Of a DNA stretch of 64,000 nt, positions 38,441-48,161 are shown piece by piece. This DNA is from CAVOHU01 sp963817885 (GTDB lineage Bacteria > Acidobacteriota > Vicinamibacteria > Vicinamibacterales > JAKQTR01). Below the pieces are notes generated by a model, which saw only the letters and a list, made by a program, of their open reading frames with translations, did not search any database and had not been told where the DNA came from. The position numbers and the translations under genes were made by a program. The first letter of the stretch is position 1, and the number at the start of each line of letters is the position of its first letter. The stretch is from the NCBI GenBank assembly GCA_963817885.1, contig CAWFQE010000012.1, forward strand, positions 558,001 to 622,000. Direction: 5' to 3'.

Positions 38441-39313
38441 ATGGCAGTGCTGATTGACAAGTCGACGCGCCTGCTGGTGCAGGGCCTGACCGGGCGCGAG
38501 GGAACGTTCCACGCCAAGCAGTCCGCGCAGTACGGCACCACCGTCGTCGGAGGCGTCACGCCCGGCAAGGGCGGCACCACCCACGAGGGATGGCCGATCT
38601 TCAACACGGTGGCCGACGCGGTGGCCAAGACCGGCGCCAACGCGACCGTGATCTTCGTGCCGCCCGCCTTCTCGGCCGACGCCATCCTGGAGGCGGCTGA
38701 CGCCGGGATTGCGCTCGCGGTCTGCATCACCGAAGGCATTCCGACGCTCGACATGATGCGGGTGATGGCAGTGCTGAAGGAAAAGAAGACCCGCCTGATC
38801 GGCCCGAACTGCCCGGGGCTGATTTCCCCCGGCAAGGCGAAGGCCGGCATCATCCCGGCGCATATCTGCAAGGAAGGGCGCATCGGGATCGTGTCCCGCA
38901 GCGGAACGCTGACCTATGAAGCGATTCACCAGCTGACGCAGCTCGGCCTCGGCCAGACGACCTGCATCGGCATCGGCGGCGACCCGCTGATCGGGACCAA
39001 CTTCATCGACGCGCTGACGCTGTTCCAGGCCGATCGCGACACCGAGGGAATCGTGATGATCGGCGAGATTGGCGGAACGGCTGAGGAAGAGGCCGCTGCC
39101 TTCATCAAGAAGAACGTGAAGAAGCCGGTGGTCAGCTTCATCTGCGGCCAGACGGCGCCTCCGGGACGCCGGATGGGCCACGCCGGCGCCATCATCGCCG
39201 GCGGCAAGGGCACGGCGGCGGAGAAGATGACGGCGCTGACCGCGGCGGGCGTCCGCGTGGTCAAGAGCCCGGCGGACATCGGCCGGGCGATCGTCGAGGC
39301 GTTGAAGAAGTAA
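38441..39313 (+). CDS. sucD: Succinate-CoA ligase alpha subunit
   Basis: 290 residues. The CoA-binding Rossmann domain (LLVQGLTGREGTFHAKQS, VVGGVTPGKGG) occupies the first 120 residues. The phosphorylated His is in MGHAGAIIAGGKGTAAEKM near residue 246. GPNCPGLISPG is the usual loop. It pairs with SucC. It is followed by the repeat and hairpin at 39316. Confidence 0.95.
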   Translation: MAVLIDKSTRLLVQGLTGREGTFHAKQSAQYGTTVVGGVTPGKGGTTHEGWPIFNTVADAVAKTGANATVIFVPPAFSADAILEAADAGIALAVCITEGIPTLDMMRVMAVLKEKKTRLIGPNCPGLISPGKAKAGIIPAHICKEGRIGIVSRSGTLTYEAIHQLTQLGLGQTTCIGIGGDPLIGTNFIDALTLFQADRDTEGIVMIGEIGGTAEEEAAAFIKKNVKKPVVSFICGQTAPPGRRMGHAGAIIAGGKGTAAEKMTALTAAGVRVVKSPADIGRAIVEALKK

Positions 39314-39315
39314 CG

Positions 39316-39377
39316 GCTTGGGGCTTGGGGCTCAGGGCTCGAGGCTTAAGGCTCAAGTCTCAAGCCTTAAGCCCTCC
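39316..39377. repeat. GGGGCTT short repeats and AT-bearing hairpin
   Basis: Imperfect 7-8 bp units (GGGGCTTG, GGGCTCA, GGGCTCGA) lead into a palindrome in which GAGGCTTAAGGCTCAAG (39341-39357) pairs with CTCAAGCCTTAAGCCCTC (39359-39376). It may terminate sucCD transcription. The unit resembles the CTAGGGG arrays at 1259 and 3399 with TT in place of A. Confidence 0.55.
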
Positions 39378-39378
39378 A

Positions 39379-39387
39379 TGATATACT
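39379..39387 (+). promoter_or_regulatory. Extended -10 for korAB
   Basis: TGA-TATACT without a clear -35, right after the hairpin. The predicted leader is about 98 bases. Confidence 0.4.
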
Positions 39388-39491
39388 GACCATAATCGTG
39401 TGAGAATCTGGAAACTTGTGCCGTGCCACGCCGCAGGCGCAGGGGAGTGCCTCCGCGCGCCCGCCGGGCAGGTCTTCCCCGGGTGCATTGC

Positions 39492-41378
39492 ATGCCATCG
39501 AGTCCACTAGCCGAGCCGGTTGCCCCGCCATCCTCGCAACAAAGCGAGGTCGTCAACGACTTCAGCATCCAGGTCGCAACCGTGAACGGCTCCGGGAGCC
39601 AGACCGCCAATCTGGTGCTGTTGCGGTCCCTGTTCCAGATGGGCATCCCGGTGTCGGGGAAGAACCTGTTTCCCTCCAACATCGCCGGGCTGCCGACCTG
39701 GTACACCATCCGCGCGAACCGGAACGGGTACATCGCCCGCAAGAAGGAAATCGACCTGCTGGTGGCGATGAACCCCGAAACGGCCCAGGAAGATGTTCGA
39801 AGCCTCCGCGCCGGCGCGGCGGTGGTCTACGACGAACCGCTGAAGCTGGACTCGATCCGCGACGATGTCGTCTTCTATCCGGTGCCGTTCGACAAGCTGG
39901 TGGCGCCGGTCTGCCCCGAGGCGAAGCTGCGGCGGCTGGTGCGCAACCTGATCTACGACGGAGTGCTGGCTCGCCTGCTCGACATCGAACTCGAGGAAAT
40001 GGAGAAGGCGCTCGGCCGGCAACTCGGGAAGAAGCCCAAGGCGGTCGCCCTCAACCTTGCGGCGCTCAAGGCGGGATTCGACTACGCAGACCGCAGCTTG
40101 CCCAAGCGCGATCCCTTCCGCGCCCGCCGGATGGACCTGACCGCTGACCAGATCCTGGTCGAAGGCAACGCGGCCGTCGCCATCGGCGCGATGATGGCGG
40201 GGGTCACCGTTGTCACGTGGTATCCGATCACGCCCTCATCGTCGGTCTGCGAGATGCTGATCAACTACATGGGGAAGTACCGCATGGATCCGGCCAGCGG
40301 GAAGGCGACATTCGCCATCGTGCAGGCCGAGGACGAACTGGCGTCGATCGGGACGGCGATCGGCGCCGGCTGGGCCGGCGCGCGGGCCATGACGGCAACC
40401 TCGGGCCCCGGCATTTCCCTGATGGCCGAGTTCACCGGCCTCGCGTATTACTCCGAGGTGCCCGTTGTCATTGTCGACGTGCAACGCGTCGGACCCTCGA
40501 CCGGCCTGCCGACACGCACAGCCCAGGGCGACATCCTTTCCACGGCCGTTCTCTCGCACGGGGATACCAGGCACGTGCTTCTATTTCCGAATTCCCCCGA
40601 GGAGTGCTACTCGCTGACCGTCGAGGCGTTCGACCTGGCGGAGCGGCTGCAGACACCGGTGTTCGTGATGACGGACCTGGATCTTGGCATGAACACCTGG
40701 ATGTCCGGACTCTTCGCGTATCCCGATCGGCCCATCGACCGAGGCAAGCGCCTGGACGCGGCGACTCTCGCCAGGCTCGCCACCTGGGGCCGCTACAAAG
40801 ACGTGGATGGGGACGCCGTCGGGTGGCGATCGATCCCGGGCGACGGCATGCCCTCGTACTTCAACCGCGGGTCGGGCCACAACGCGGCCGCCCTGTACAG
40901 CGAACGTCCGGACGACTACACCGAGAACGTCGATCGCCTGGCGCGCAAGTTCGACACGGCCCGGAGCCTGGTGCCGCACGAAATCGTCCAGATCGTGCCC
41001 GGGACCGAGATCGGGTTCATCGGCTTCGGCTCGAGCCACTGGGCCATCGAAGAAGCCCGCGACCAGCTCCGGCTCGAAGCAGGCATCGCCGCCTCATACC
41101 TGCGCCTTCGCGCCTACCCGTTCACCGGGGAGGTCGAGCGATTCATCGACCTTCACGCGCGGGTGTACGTGGTCGAACAGAATCGCGACGGTCAGATGCT
41201 CAGCCTGCTCAGGCACCACCTCGCGGCGGACCAGATCGGGAAGCTGACGAGCGTCCTGCACTACAACGGACTGCCGATCGATGCCCGATCGATCTCCGAC
41301 GAGGTCAGGTCCCAGGAAGCCGGTGCGGAGCGGGCGCTTGCCGCGGGGACGACCGGAAACGTGCGAAGGAGCTACTAG
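39492..41378 (+). CDS. korA: 2-oxoglutarate:ferredoxin oxidoreductase, fused gamma-alpha subunit
   Basis: 628 residues. Residues about 20-200 are the gamma domain (VNGSGSQTANLVLLRSLFQM, GKNLFPSNIAGLPTWYTI). The rest is the pyrimidine-binding alpha domain (EGNAAVAIGAMMAGVTVVTW, YPITPSSSVCEML, VQAEDELASIGTAIGAGWAG, TSGPGISLMAEF) and its C-terminal domain. With KorB it decarboxylates 2-oxoglutarate to succinyl-CoA and reduces ferredoxin. This form is used by Mycobacterium and other bacteria that lack a classical dehydrogenase complex. ATG 39492 is chosen because the 23 codons before it are Arg-rich non-family sequence. korB starts at the next base. Confidence 0.92.
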   Translation: MPSSPLAEPVAPPSSQQSEVVNDFSIQVATVNGSGSQTANLVLLRSLFQMGIPVSGKNLFPSNIAGLPTWYTIRANRNGYIARKKEIDLLVAMNPETAQEDVRSLRAGAAVVYDEPLKLDSIRDDVVFYPVPFDKLVAPVCPEAKLRRLVRNLIYDGVLARLLDIELEEMEKALGRQLGKKPKAVALNLAALKAGFDYADRSLPKRDPFRARRMDLTADQILVEGNAAVAIGAMMAGVTVVTWYPITPSSSVCEMLINYMGKYRMDPASGKATFAIVQAEDELASIGTAIGAGWAGARAMTATSGPGISLMAEFTGLAYYSEVPVVIVDVQRVGPSTGLPTRTAQGDILSTAVLSHGDTRHVLLFPNSPEECYSLTVEAFDLAERLQTPVFVMTDLDLGMNTWMSGLFAYPDRPIDRGKRLDAATLARLATWGRYKDVDGDAVGWRSIPGDGMPSYFNRGSGHNAAALYSERPDDYTENVDRLARKFDTARSLVPHEIVQIVPGTEIGFIGFGSSHWAIEEARDQLRLEAGIAASYLRLRAYPFTGEVERFIDLHARVYVVEQNRDGQMLSLLRHHLAADQIGKLTSVLHYNGLPIDARSISDEVRSQEAGAERALAAGTTGNVRRSY

Positions 41379-42434
41379 ATGGCGACCGAGACACCGGCAG
41401 CGCCGGCCGCGCCGGGCAGGAAGCTGAACCGGATCAACCTGGAGGTCCAGGCGTACAAGGGATCCAAGACGACGCTCTGCGCCGGCTGCGGTCACAACGC
41501 GATCTCGGAGCGCATCCTCGAGGCGTTCTTCGAGATGGGCGTCGACCCGGCGCGCGTGATCAAGATGTCGGGCATCGGCTGCTCGAGCAAGAGCCCGGCC
41601 TACTTCCTCGGGTCGTCGCACGGCTTCAACGCAGTTCACGGCCGGATGCCCGCCGTCGCAACAGGGGCCCTGCTGGCGAACAAGGATCTGCTGGCGATCG
41701 GCGTGAGCGGCGACGGCGACACGGGCGCGATCGGCGCCGGCCATTTCGTGCACCTGATGCGCAGGAACCTTCCGATCATCTACATCGTGGAGAACAACGG
41801 CGTCTACGGGCTGACGAAGGGCCAGGTGTCGCCGACGGCCGATCCGGGGTCCGCGCTCAAGAACGGGATCGTGAACACGCTGCCCGCGCTGGACCTCTGC
41901 GCGCTGGCGATCGAGCTGGGGGCGACCTTCGTCGCCCGCTCCTTCAGCGGCGACAAGAAGCAGATGGCCGCGCTGATGAAGGCGGCCATCTCCCACAACG
42001 GCACGGCGCTGCTGGACGTGATCTCGCCCTGCGTGACCTTCAATGACCACGAAGGATCGACCAAGAGCTACGCCTACGTGAAGGACCACGACGATGTCCT
42101 GGGCGAGATGACCTTCGTGCCGTTCTTCGAGGACATTTCGGTCGAGTACGACCCCGGAACGACCCGCGAGGTGACGCTGCACGACGGATCGCGGCTCTTC
42201 CTGAAGAAACTCGACGACACCTACGATCCGACCAGCAAGATGGCCGCGCTGAACCTGCTGAACGAAGCCACGCGACACGGGGAGTTTGCGACGGGCCTGA
42301 TCTACGTCGTGCCCGACCGGCCGAGCTTCATCGACCTGCTCAACACCGTGGACCAGCCGCTCTCGATGCTTCCCGAGTCGAGCATCCGGCCATCGAAAGC
42401 CGCGCTCGCCGAGATCATGGACAGCCTGCGGTAG
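41379..42434 (+). CDS. korB: 2-oxoglutarate:ferredoxin oxidoreductase beta subunit
   Basis: 351 residues. Cys residues in LCAGCGHNAISER, KMSGIGCSSKSPAY and ISPCVTFNDHEG fit the [4Fe-4S] ligands. The TPP site is GVSGDGDTGAIGAGHFVH to ENNGVYGLTKGQ. It is directly adjacent to korA (stop then ATG), so the two are made together. No dedicated ferredoxin gene adjoins. The reaction is reversible in principle, allowing CO2 fixation onto succinyl-CoA with strongly reduced ferredoxin. Confidence 0.94.
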   Translation: MATETPAAPAAPGRKLNRINLEVQAYKGSKTTLCAGCGHNAISERILEAFFEMGVDPARVIKMSGIGCSSKSPAYFLGSSHGFNAVHGRMPAVATGALLANKDLLAIGVSGDGDTGAIGAGHFVHLMRRNLPIIYIVENNGVYGLTKGQVSPTADPGSALKNGIVNTLPALDLCALAIELGATFVARSFSGDKKQMAALMKAAISHNGTALLDVISPCVTFNDHEGSTKSYAYVKDHDDVLGEMTFVPFFEDISVEYDPGTTREVTLHDGSRLFLKKLDDTYDPTSKMAALNLLNEATRHGEFATGLIYVVPDRPSFIDLLNTVDQPLSMLPESSIRPSKAALAEIMDSLR

Positions 42435-42440
42435 CGGACG

Positions 42441-42468
42441 GCCGGGCGGGCGCGCGGGCCCGCCCGGC
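42441..42468 (+). terminator. Stem-loop after korB
   Basis: GCCGGGCGGG (42441-42450) pairs perfectly with CCCGCCCGGC (42459-42468) across an 8-base loop. There is no T tract, so it may be an attenuating or RNA-stabilising hairpin instead of an intrinsic terminator. Confidence 0.4.
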
Positions 42469-42577
42469 AAGCGTCCCGGCAGTTCGAGAACGGCTCGGGG
42501 CCGGAGGCCGGCGGCTTGCGGCCGGGCCGTGCGGGCCAGGGCACGGTGCGCAGGCGGGCCCTCGACCCGAGCCTTGT

Positions 42578-42586
42578 TGCTATAAT
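42578..42586 (+). promoter_or_regulatory. Extended -10 for ndk, predicted leaderless
   Basis: TGC-TATAAT ends 9 bases before the ndk ATG at 42596, placing transcription start within a few bases of the start codon. No -35 is evident and no Shine-Dalgarno sequence is present. Confidence 0.5.
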
Positions 42587-42595
42587 CGTTTGAAT

Positions 42596-43009
42596 ATGGA
42601 AACCACACTCGCCATCATCAAGCCGGACGCCGTCGAGCGGCGCCTGGCCGGGCAGATTCTCCACCGCATCGAAGAGAGCGGATTTCGCATCAAGGCCATG
42701 CGCCTCATTCACCTGAGCAAGCGCGACGCCGAAGGCTTCTACGCGGTGCACCGTGAGCGGCCGTTCTTCAACGGATTGACCACCTTCATGTCTTCGGGAC
42801 CGGCCGTGGTGATCGTGCTGGAGGCGGACGGCGCCATCAAGAAGTGGCGCGACGTCATGGGTGCGACCGATCCTGCCAAGGCCGCTGCGGGCACGATCCG
42901 GAAAGACTTCGGCTCATCGATCGAGCGCAACGCCACGCACGGGTCCGACGCCCCGGACACGGCGGCGTTCGAGATCGGCTACTTCTTCCCCGGGGTCGAG
43001 TTGAACTGA
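42596..43009 (+). CDS. ndk: Nucleoside diphosphate kinase
   Basis: Equalises nucleoside triphosphate pools using ATP. 137 residues from ATG 42596 (METTLAIIKPDAVERRLAG). The phosphohistidine is in the segment RKDFGSSIERNATHGSDAPDTA, where NATHGSD is the family signature. The GSGP-like and MGATDPAKAAAGTIR helices are intact. An in-frame TTG two codons upstream is less likely. The gene appears monocistronic. Confidence 0.95.
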   Translation: METTLAIIKPDAVERRLAGQILHRIEESGFRIKAMRLIHLSKRDAEGFYAVHRERPFFNGLTTFMSSGPAVVIVLEADGAIKKWRDVMGATDPAKAAAGTIRKDFGSSIERNATHGSDAPDTAAFEIGYFFPGVELN

Positions 43010-43030
43010 GCGGATTGATAATCCGTTCGG

Positions 43031-43190
43031 CGGGCGGCTGGCGGCAGGCGGCTGGCGGCGGGCGGCCGAACCGGGGTCTGAAGACCCCGGGCTACATCCG
43101 TCACACGTGAGGCTCCATCCGTCACACGGGAGGCTCCATCCGGCACGCGTGAGGCACACTCGGGATGGAGGCCGGGTCTTCAGTCCCGGC
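43031..43190. repeat. Hairpin-flanked cassette with three 21-bp tandem repeats
   Basis: First come Gly-codon-like GGCGGCTGGC repeats (43031-43067). Then comes the hairpin CCGGGGTC-TGAA-GACCCCGG (43071-43090). Three 21-bp units of the type GCTCCATCCGTCACACGTGAG follow (43091-43111, 43112-43132, 43133-43153). After a 17-base gap is the hairpin GCCGGGTCTTCAGTCCCGGC (43171-43190), which is an inverted, degenerate copy of the first together with its CATCC edge. The interval between ndk and the DUF2905 gene holds nothing else. Confidence 0.7.
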
Positions 43191-43237
43191 AACGGGTGGT
43201 TCCGCGCTGGCGCCGAATCCGGGCGGGGAGCATCGCG

Positions 43238-43438
43238 ATGGCACTGGGCAAGCTGCTGATCGTCATCGGGCTCCTCATTGTCCTCGCGGGACTGCTGGTC
43301 TGGTGGGGGATACCGGTCGGCCGGCTGCCCGGTGATTTCGTCATCCGGCGCGGGCCGATCACGTTCTACTTTCCGCTCACGACGGCGATCATCGCGAGCC
43401 TGCTGCTGACGCTGGTGCTGACGCTGTTTCGGCGGTAG
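43238..43438 (+). CDS. DUF2905 small membrane protein
   Basis: 66 residues with two membrane helices: GKLLIVIGLLIVLAGLLVWW and TTAIIASLLLTLVLTLF. Between them is the family's conserved turn GRLPGDFVIRRGPITFYFP. The ATG at 43238 has GGGGAG 7 bases upstream; 14 more codons upstream are in frame but not family-like. Function is unknown; the family is widespread in bacteria. Confidence 0.8.
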   Translation: MALGKLLIVIGLLIVLAGLLVWWGIPVGRLPGDFVIRRGPITFYFPLTTAIIASLLLTLVLTLFRR

Positions 43439-43496
43439 AGAAACGAGTCCGCGCTCCGAAGGCGTGCGGACGAGGCGACGGGAGACTTCAGTCACG

Positions 43497-44051
43497 ATGT
43501 CGATCAAACCCGACCACTGGATTGCGAAGATGGCACGCGAGCACCGCATGATCGAACCGTTCATCGAGGGCCAGGTGCGCGATGGGGTCATCTCGTACGG
43601 CGTCTCGTCGTACGGCTACGACATCCGCGTCGCCGACGAGTTCAAGGTCTTCACCAACATCAACAACACGCTGATCGACCCGAAGCAGTTCGATCCGCGG
43701 TCGTTCGTGGACATCAAGGCGGACTCCTGCATCATCCCGCCCAACTCGTTCGCGCTGGCCCGGACGATCGAGTACTTCCGGATCCCGCGTAACGTCCTCA
43801 CGGTGTGCCTGGGCAAGTCCACCTACGCGCGGTGCGGCATCATCGTGAACGTCACCCCGTTCGAGCCGGAATGGGAAGGGACCGCCACGCTCGAGATCTC
43901 GAACACGACCCCGCTGCCGGCGCGGATCTACGCCAACGAGGGGATTGCGCAGGTCCTCTTCTTCGAAAGCGACGAGGAGTGCGCGATTTCCTATCGAGAC
44001 AAGAAGGGCAAATACCAGGCCCAGCTGCAGGTGACCCTGCCCAGGATCTAG
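43497..44051 (+). CDS. dcd: dCTP deaminase
   Basis: Deaminates dCTP to dUTP on the route to dTMP. 184 residues from ATG 43497 (MSIKPDHWIAKMAREHRM). GVSSYGYDIRVADEF, LGKSTYARCGIIVNVTPFEP and the catalytic Glu in EWEGTATLEISNTT are present; QVLFFESDEECAISY is near the end. GGAG lies about 12 bases before the start. hisS begins 3 bases after the stop. Confidence 0.93.
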   Translation: MSIKPDHWIAKMAREHRMIEPFIEGQVRDGVISYGVSSYGYDIRVADEFKVFTNINNTLIDPKQFDPRSFVDIKADSCIIPPNSFALARTIEYFRIPRNVLTVCLGKSTYARCGIIVNVTPFEPEWEGTATLEISNTTPLPARIYANEGIAQVLFFESDEECAISYRDKKGKYQAQLQVTLPRI

Positions 44052-44053
44052 CC

Positions 44054-45328
44054 ATGATTGCAGCGATTCGAGGCACGCGCGACATCCTGCCCGGCGAGGT
44101 GGAGCGATGGCAGCGTGTCGAAGCCGTCTCCCGGCGGGTCTTCGAGCGGTTCGGGTACGCCGAGGTCCGGACCCCGATCATCGAGCGCGAGGAGCTGTTC
44201 TCCAAGGGCACCGGCGAAACCACCGACATCGTCCAGAAGGAGATGTACGCGTTCACCGACAAGGGCGGCGAGCGGATTACGCTCCGGCCTGAAGCCACGC
44301 CGAGCCTGGTCCGCGCGTATGTCGAGCACAGCCTCGAACAGCACCTCCCGGTTCCCAAGGTGTACCTGATGGGGCCGATGTTCCGGTACGAGCGCCCGCA
44401 GAAGGGGCGGTACCGCCAGTTCCATCAGCTCGACGTCGAAGTGTTCGGCATGGCGGATCCCGCCATCGACGCGGAGGTGATCGACCTCGCCTGGACGCTC
44501 ATCTCGGAGCTGGGCATCACCCAGGTCGAACTGGTCGTCAACTCGGTGGGCTGCCCGGAATGCCGGCCGGCGTTTTCCGAGGCGCTGGTCCAGGCGCTCG
44601 GCGAGGACGTGAAGCAGCTGTGCGCGGACTGCCAGCGGCGGGCCGTGACCAACCCGCTTCGGATCTTCGACTGCAAGGTGCCGGAAGATCAGCCGATCAT
44701 CGATCGCCTGCCGCATTCAGTGGACTACCTGTGCGAGTCGTGCCGGACGCACTTCGAGGCGGTCGAACGGCACCTGAAGGCGTTCGGGATCCCGTACCGG
44801 CTGTCGCATCGCCTCGTGCGCGGCCTCGACTATTACACGCGGACCACCTTCGAGATCCTCGGCGGCAACCTGGGCGCGCAGAACGCCATTCTCGGCGGCG
44901 GGCGGTACGACGGCCTCGTGAAGCAGCTTGGCGGGCCCGACCGGGTCGGCATCGGGTTCGCCGCGGGCATCGAACGGCTGGTGCTCGCCATGCCCGAGCC
45001 GGCCGCCGCGGCGCGGAGCGGACGGCTGTTTGTCGCCGCCATGGGCGAGGCGGCCCGGGATTCGGCCATCGCCCTGCTGCGCGAGCTGCGCCAGGCCGGT
45101 CATGAAGCGCACATGGAATACGAAGGCCGGAGCATCAAGTCGCAGATGAAGCGCGCCGATCGGCTCGGCGCGGCCTTCACGCTCATTATCGGCGACAACG
45201 AACTCGCCCGGGGCGAGGTCACCGTCAAGGACATGGCGCACAGCGAGCAGCAGAGCGTGCCGCGCGCCGGCGTGGTTTCGCACCTCAACGCCCTGCGCAC
45301 GGGCGTCACGGAGAGCACTCGTGGTTGA
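44054..45328 (+). CDS. hisS: Histidyl-tRNA synthetase
   Basis: 424 residues, class II. IRGTRDILPGE at the start, motif 1 around ERFGYAEVRTPIIE, ATP site TLRPEATPSLVRAYVEH, motif 2 FRYERPQKGRYRQFHQLDVE, histidine-specific loop LVRGLDYYTRTTFEI, and a C-terminal anticodon domain (KSQMKRADRLGAAFTLIIGD). It contains extra Cys pairs (GCPECRPAF, LCADCQRR, LCESCRTH) in the insertion domain, a possible zinc site as in some bacterial HisRS. aspS overlaps its end by 8 bases. Confidence 0.95.
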   Translation: MIAAIRGTRDILPGEVERWQRVEAVSRRVFERFGYAEVRTPIIEREELFSKGTGETTDIVQKEMYAFTDKGGERITLRPEATPSLVRAYVEHSLEQHLPVPKVYLMGPMFRYERPQKGRYRQFHQLDVEVFGMADPAIDAEVIDLAWTLISELGITQVELVVNSVGCPECRPAFSEALVQALGEDVKQLCADCQRRAVTNPLRIFDCKVPEDQPIIDRLPHSVDYLCESCRTHFEAVERHLKAFGIPYRLSHRLVRGLDYYTRTTFEILGGNLGAQNAILGGGRYDGLVKQLGGPDRVGIGFAAGIERLVLAMPEPAAAARSGRLFVAAMGEAARDSAIALLRELRQAGHEAHMEYEGRSIKSQMKRADRLGAAFTLIIGDNELARGEVTVKDMAHSEQQSVPRAGVVSHLNALRTGVTESTRG

Positions 45329-47087
45329 CAAACTGGGCGATTGGACACGGACGCACACCTGCGGCGACCTGCGGGCGGAACACGTCGGCCAGGAGGTGCT
45401 GCTGCTCGGATGGGTCCACCGCGTCCGCGATCTCGGGGCGCTGGTGTTCGTCGACCTGCGCGATCGCTGGGGGTTGACGCAGTTGGTCTTCGACAGCGCC
45501 GAGCTCGCCGACCGGGCCAAGCACCTCCGCGCCGAGTTCGTGGTCGGCGTCAGGGGCACCGTGCGCCCGCGATCCGCGGAGGCCAGGAACGCGAAGATGC
45601 CGACCGGCGAGGTCGAGGTACATGCCGCCGATCTCCGCGTGTTCAGCGAAGCGAAGGTTCCGCCCTTTGTCGTGGCTGACGAGGTCGCCGCCTCCGACGA
45701 ATTGCGCTTGCGGTACCGATACCTGGATCTTCGGCGCCCCGTGCTGCAGCGAAACCTCGGGCTGCGCCACCGGGTGACGATGGCGGTCCGGCGGTATTTC
45801 GATGCCGCGGGCTTCTGGGAAATCGAAACGCCGATTCTCACGAAATCCACGCCCGAAGGCGCCCGCGACTATCTCGTGCCGAGCCGCGTGCATCCCGGCG
45901 AGTTCTACGCGCTGCCGCAGTCGCCGCAGCTCTTCAAGCAACTCCTCATGATCGCGGGCACCGATCGGTACTTCCAGATCGCGAGGTGTTTCCGAGACGA
46001 GGATCTGCGGGCCGATCGCCAGCCCGAGTTCACGCAGATCGACGTCGAGATGTCGTTCGCGACCTCCGAACTGGTGTTTGCCGTCATCGAGCCGCTCATC
46101 GGAGACATCTTCCGGGTCATCGGGCGCGATGTCGCGATTCCGTTCCCTCGCATGTCGTACGCCGACGCGATGGCGAAGTACGGAACCGACAAGCCCGATC
46201 TGCGCGTCGGGATGGAACTGGTCGACCTGTCGGCCCAGTTCACCGAGTCCGCCTTCACGCCGTTCCAGAGCGCCGTGGCCCGCAAGGAAGTCGTGCGGGG
46301 TCTGGCCGTGCCGGGCGGCGCGGCCTTCTCGCGCAAGCAGCTCGACGATCTGACCGCGCAGGCCAAGACGCTCGGGGCGTCCGGCCTGGTGTGGGCGAGG
46401 CAGAGCGGGGAAACGATCCAGAGCCCCGCGCTGAAGAGCGCCGGCGAGGAGGTGCTGAGGGCGGCGCTCGGCGCGGCCGGCGCGAAGCCGGCGGACCTGC
46501 TGCTGATGGTCGCGGGCGAAGCCGGCAACGCTTCGCGGATCCTCGGGCAGCTGCGCCTCGACATCGCGAAGCAGCAGGGCTGGCTCAAGCCGGACGAGTT
46601 CGCCTTCACGTGGGTGGTCGACTTCCCGCTCTTCGACTGGGACAACGAGGACAAACGCTGGGTCGCGATGCACCACCCATTCACCTCGCCGCTCGAGGCC
46701 GACATGGACGGCATGGAGCAGGCCCCGGGTTCCGCCCGGGCGCAGGCCTACGACCTGGTCCTCAACGGAACCGAGATCGGCGGCGGCAGCATCCGGATCC
46801 ACGACAGCAGCCTTCAGAAACGGCTGTTCAAGCTGCTCGGGATCAGCGACGAGGACGCCAAGCTGCGCTTCGGGTTCTTCACCGAGGCGCTCGAGTACGG
46901 AACGCCGCCTCACGGCGGGATCGCGTTCGGCCTCGACCGCATCGTGGCCATTCTCGCGGGTGAGCCGTCCATTCGTGACGTGATGGCGTTCCCGAAGACG
47001 GCTGCCGCGGTCGATCTGATGTCGCAGGCGCCCTCCACGGTCGATGCCAGGCAGCTGAAGGAATTGAAGCTGCGCCTCGACGTCTGA
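45321..47087 (+). CDS. aspS: Aspartyl-tRNA synthetase, bacterial type
   Basis: 588 residues from GTG 45321, overlapping hisS. N-terminal OB fold (VLLLGWVHRVRDLGALVFVD), class II core with the loop SPQLFKQLLMIAG and motif 2 FRDEDLRADRQPEFTQIDVE, a GAD insertion domain (about 290-410), and motif 3 GGIAFGLDRIVAILAG. The order hisS-aspS is common. The sequence cannot decide whether it also charges tRNA-Asn; no gatCAB genes are in the window. Confidence 0.95.
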   Translation: MVDKLGDWTRTHTCGDLRAEHVGQEVLLLGWVHRVRDLGALVFVDLRDRWGLTQLVFDSAELADRAKHLRAEFVVGVRGTVRPRSAEARNAKMPTGEVEVHAADLRVFSEAKVPPFVVADEVAASDELRLRYRYLDLRRPVLQRNLGLRHRVTMAVRRYFDAAGFWEIETPILTKSTPEGARDYLVPSRVHPGEFYALPQSPQLFKQLLMIAGTDRYFQIARCFRDEDLRADRQPEFTQIDVEMSFATSELVFAVIEPLIGDIFRVIGRDVAIPFPRMSYADAMAKYGTDKPDLRVGMELVDLSAQFTESAFTPFQSAVARKEVVRGLAVPGGAAFSRKQLDDLTAQAKTLGASGLVWARQSGETIQSPALKSAGEEVLRAALGAAGAKPADLLLMVAGEAGNASRILGQLRLDIAKQQGWLKPDEFAFTWVVDFPLFDWDNEDKRWVAMHHPFTSPLEADMDGMEQAPGSARAQAYDLVLNGTEIGGGSIRIHDSSLQKRLFKLLGISDEDAKLRFGFFTEALEYGTPPHGGIAFGLDRIVAILAGEPSIRDVMAFPKTAAAVDLMSQAPSTVDARQLKELKLRLDV

Positions 47088-47110
47088 CGATCGGCCCGTG
47101 CGCTTCCCGC

Positions 47111-47129
47111 TTGACCTGCCGGAGGCGCC

Positions 47130-47139
<10 letters not shown>
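47111..47139 (+). promoter_or_regulatory. Promoter of the phoH-ybeY-corC-era unit
   Basis: TTGACC (47111-47116), a 17-bp spacer and TACGAT (47134-47139), with TGG before the -10. Transcription would start near 47146, downstream of the ATG at 47130. This conflicts with that codon being the translation start. Confidence 0.55.

Positions 47140-48157
<1,018 letters not shown>

Positions 48158-48161
<4 letters not shown>

Noticed and set aside
36974..39181. 735-codon open frame on the minus strand opposite sucCD
   Set aside because: It is a shadow of high-GC coding sequence; the plus-strand genes carry clear family motifs and the minus frame has none.
43091..43153. Three 21-bp repeats as a CRISPR array
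   Set aside because: The units are directly abutting with no spacers, and no cas gene is present.
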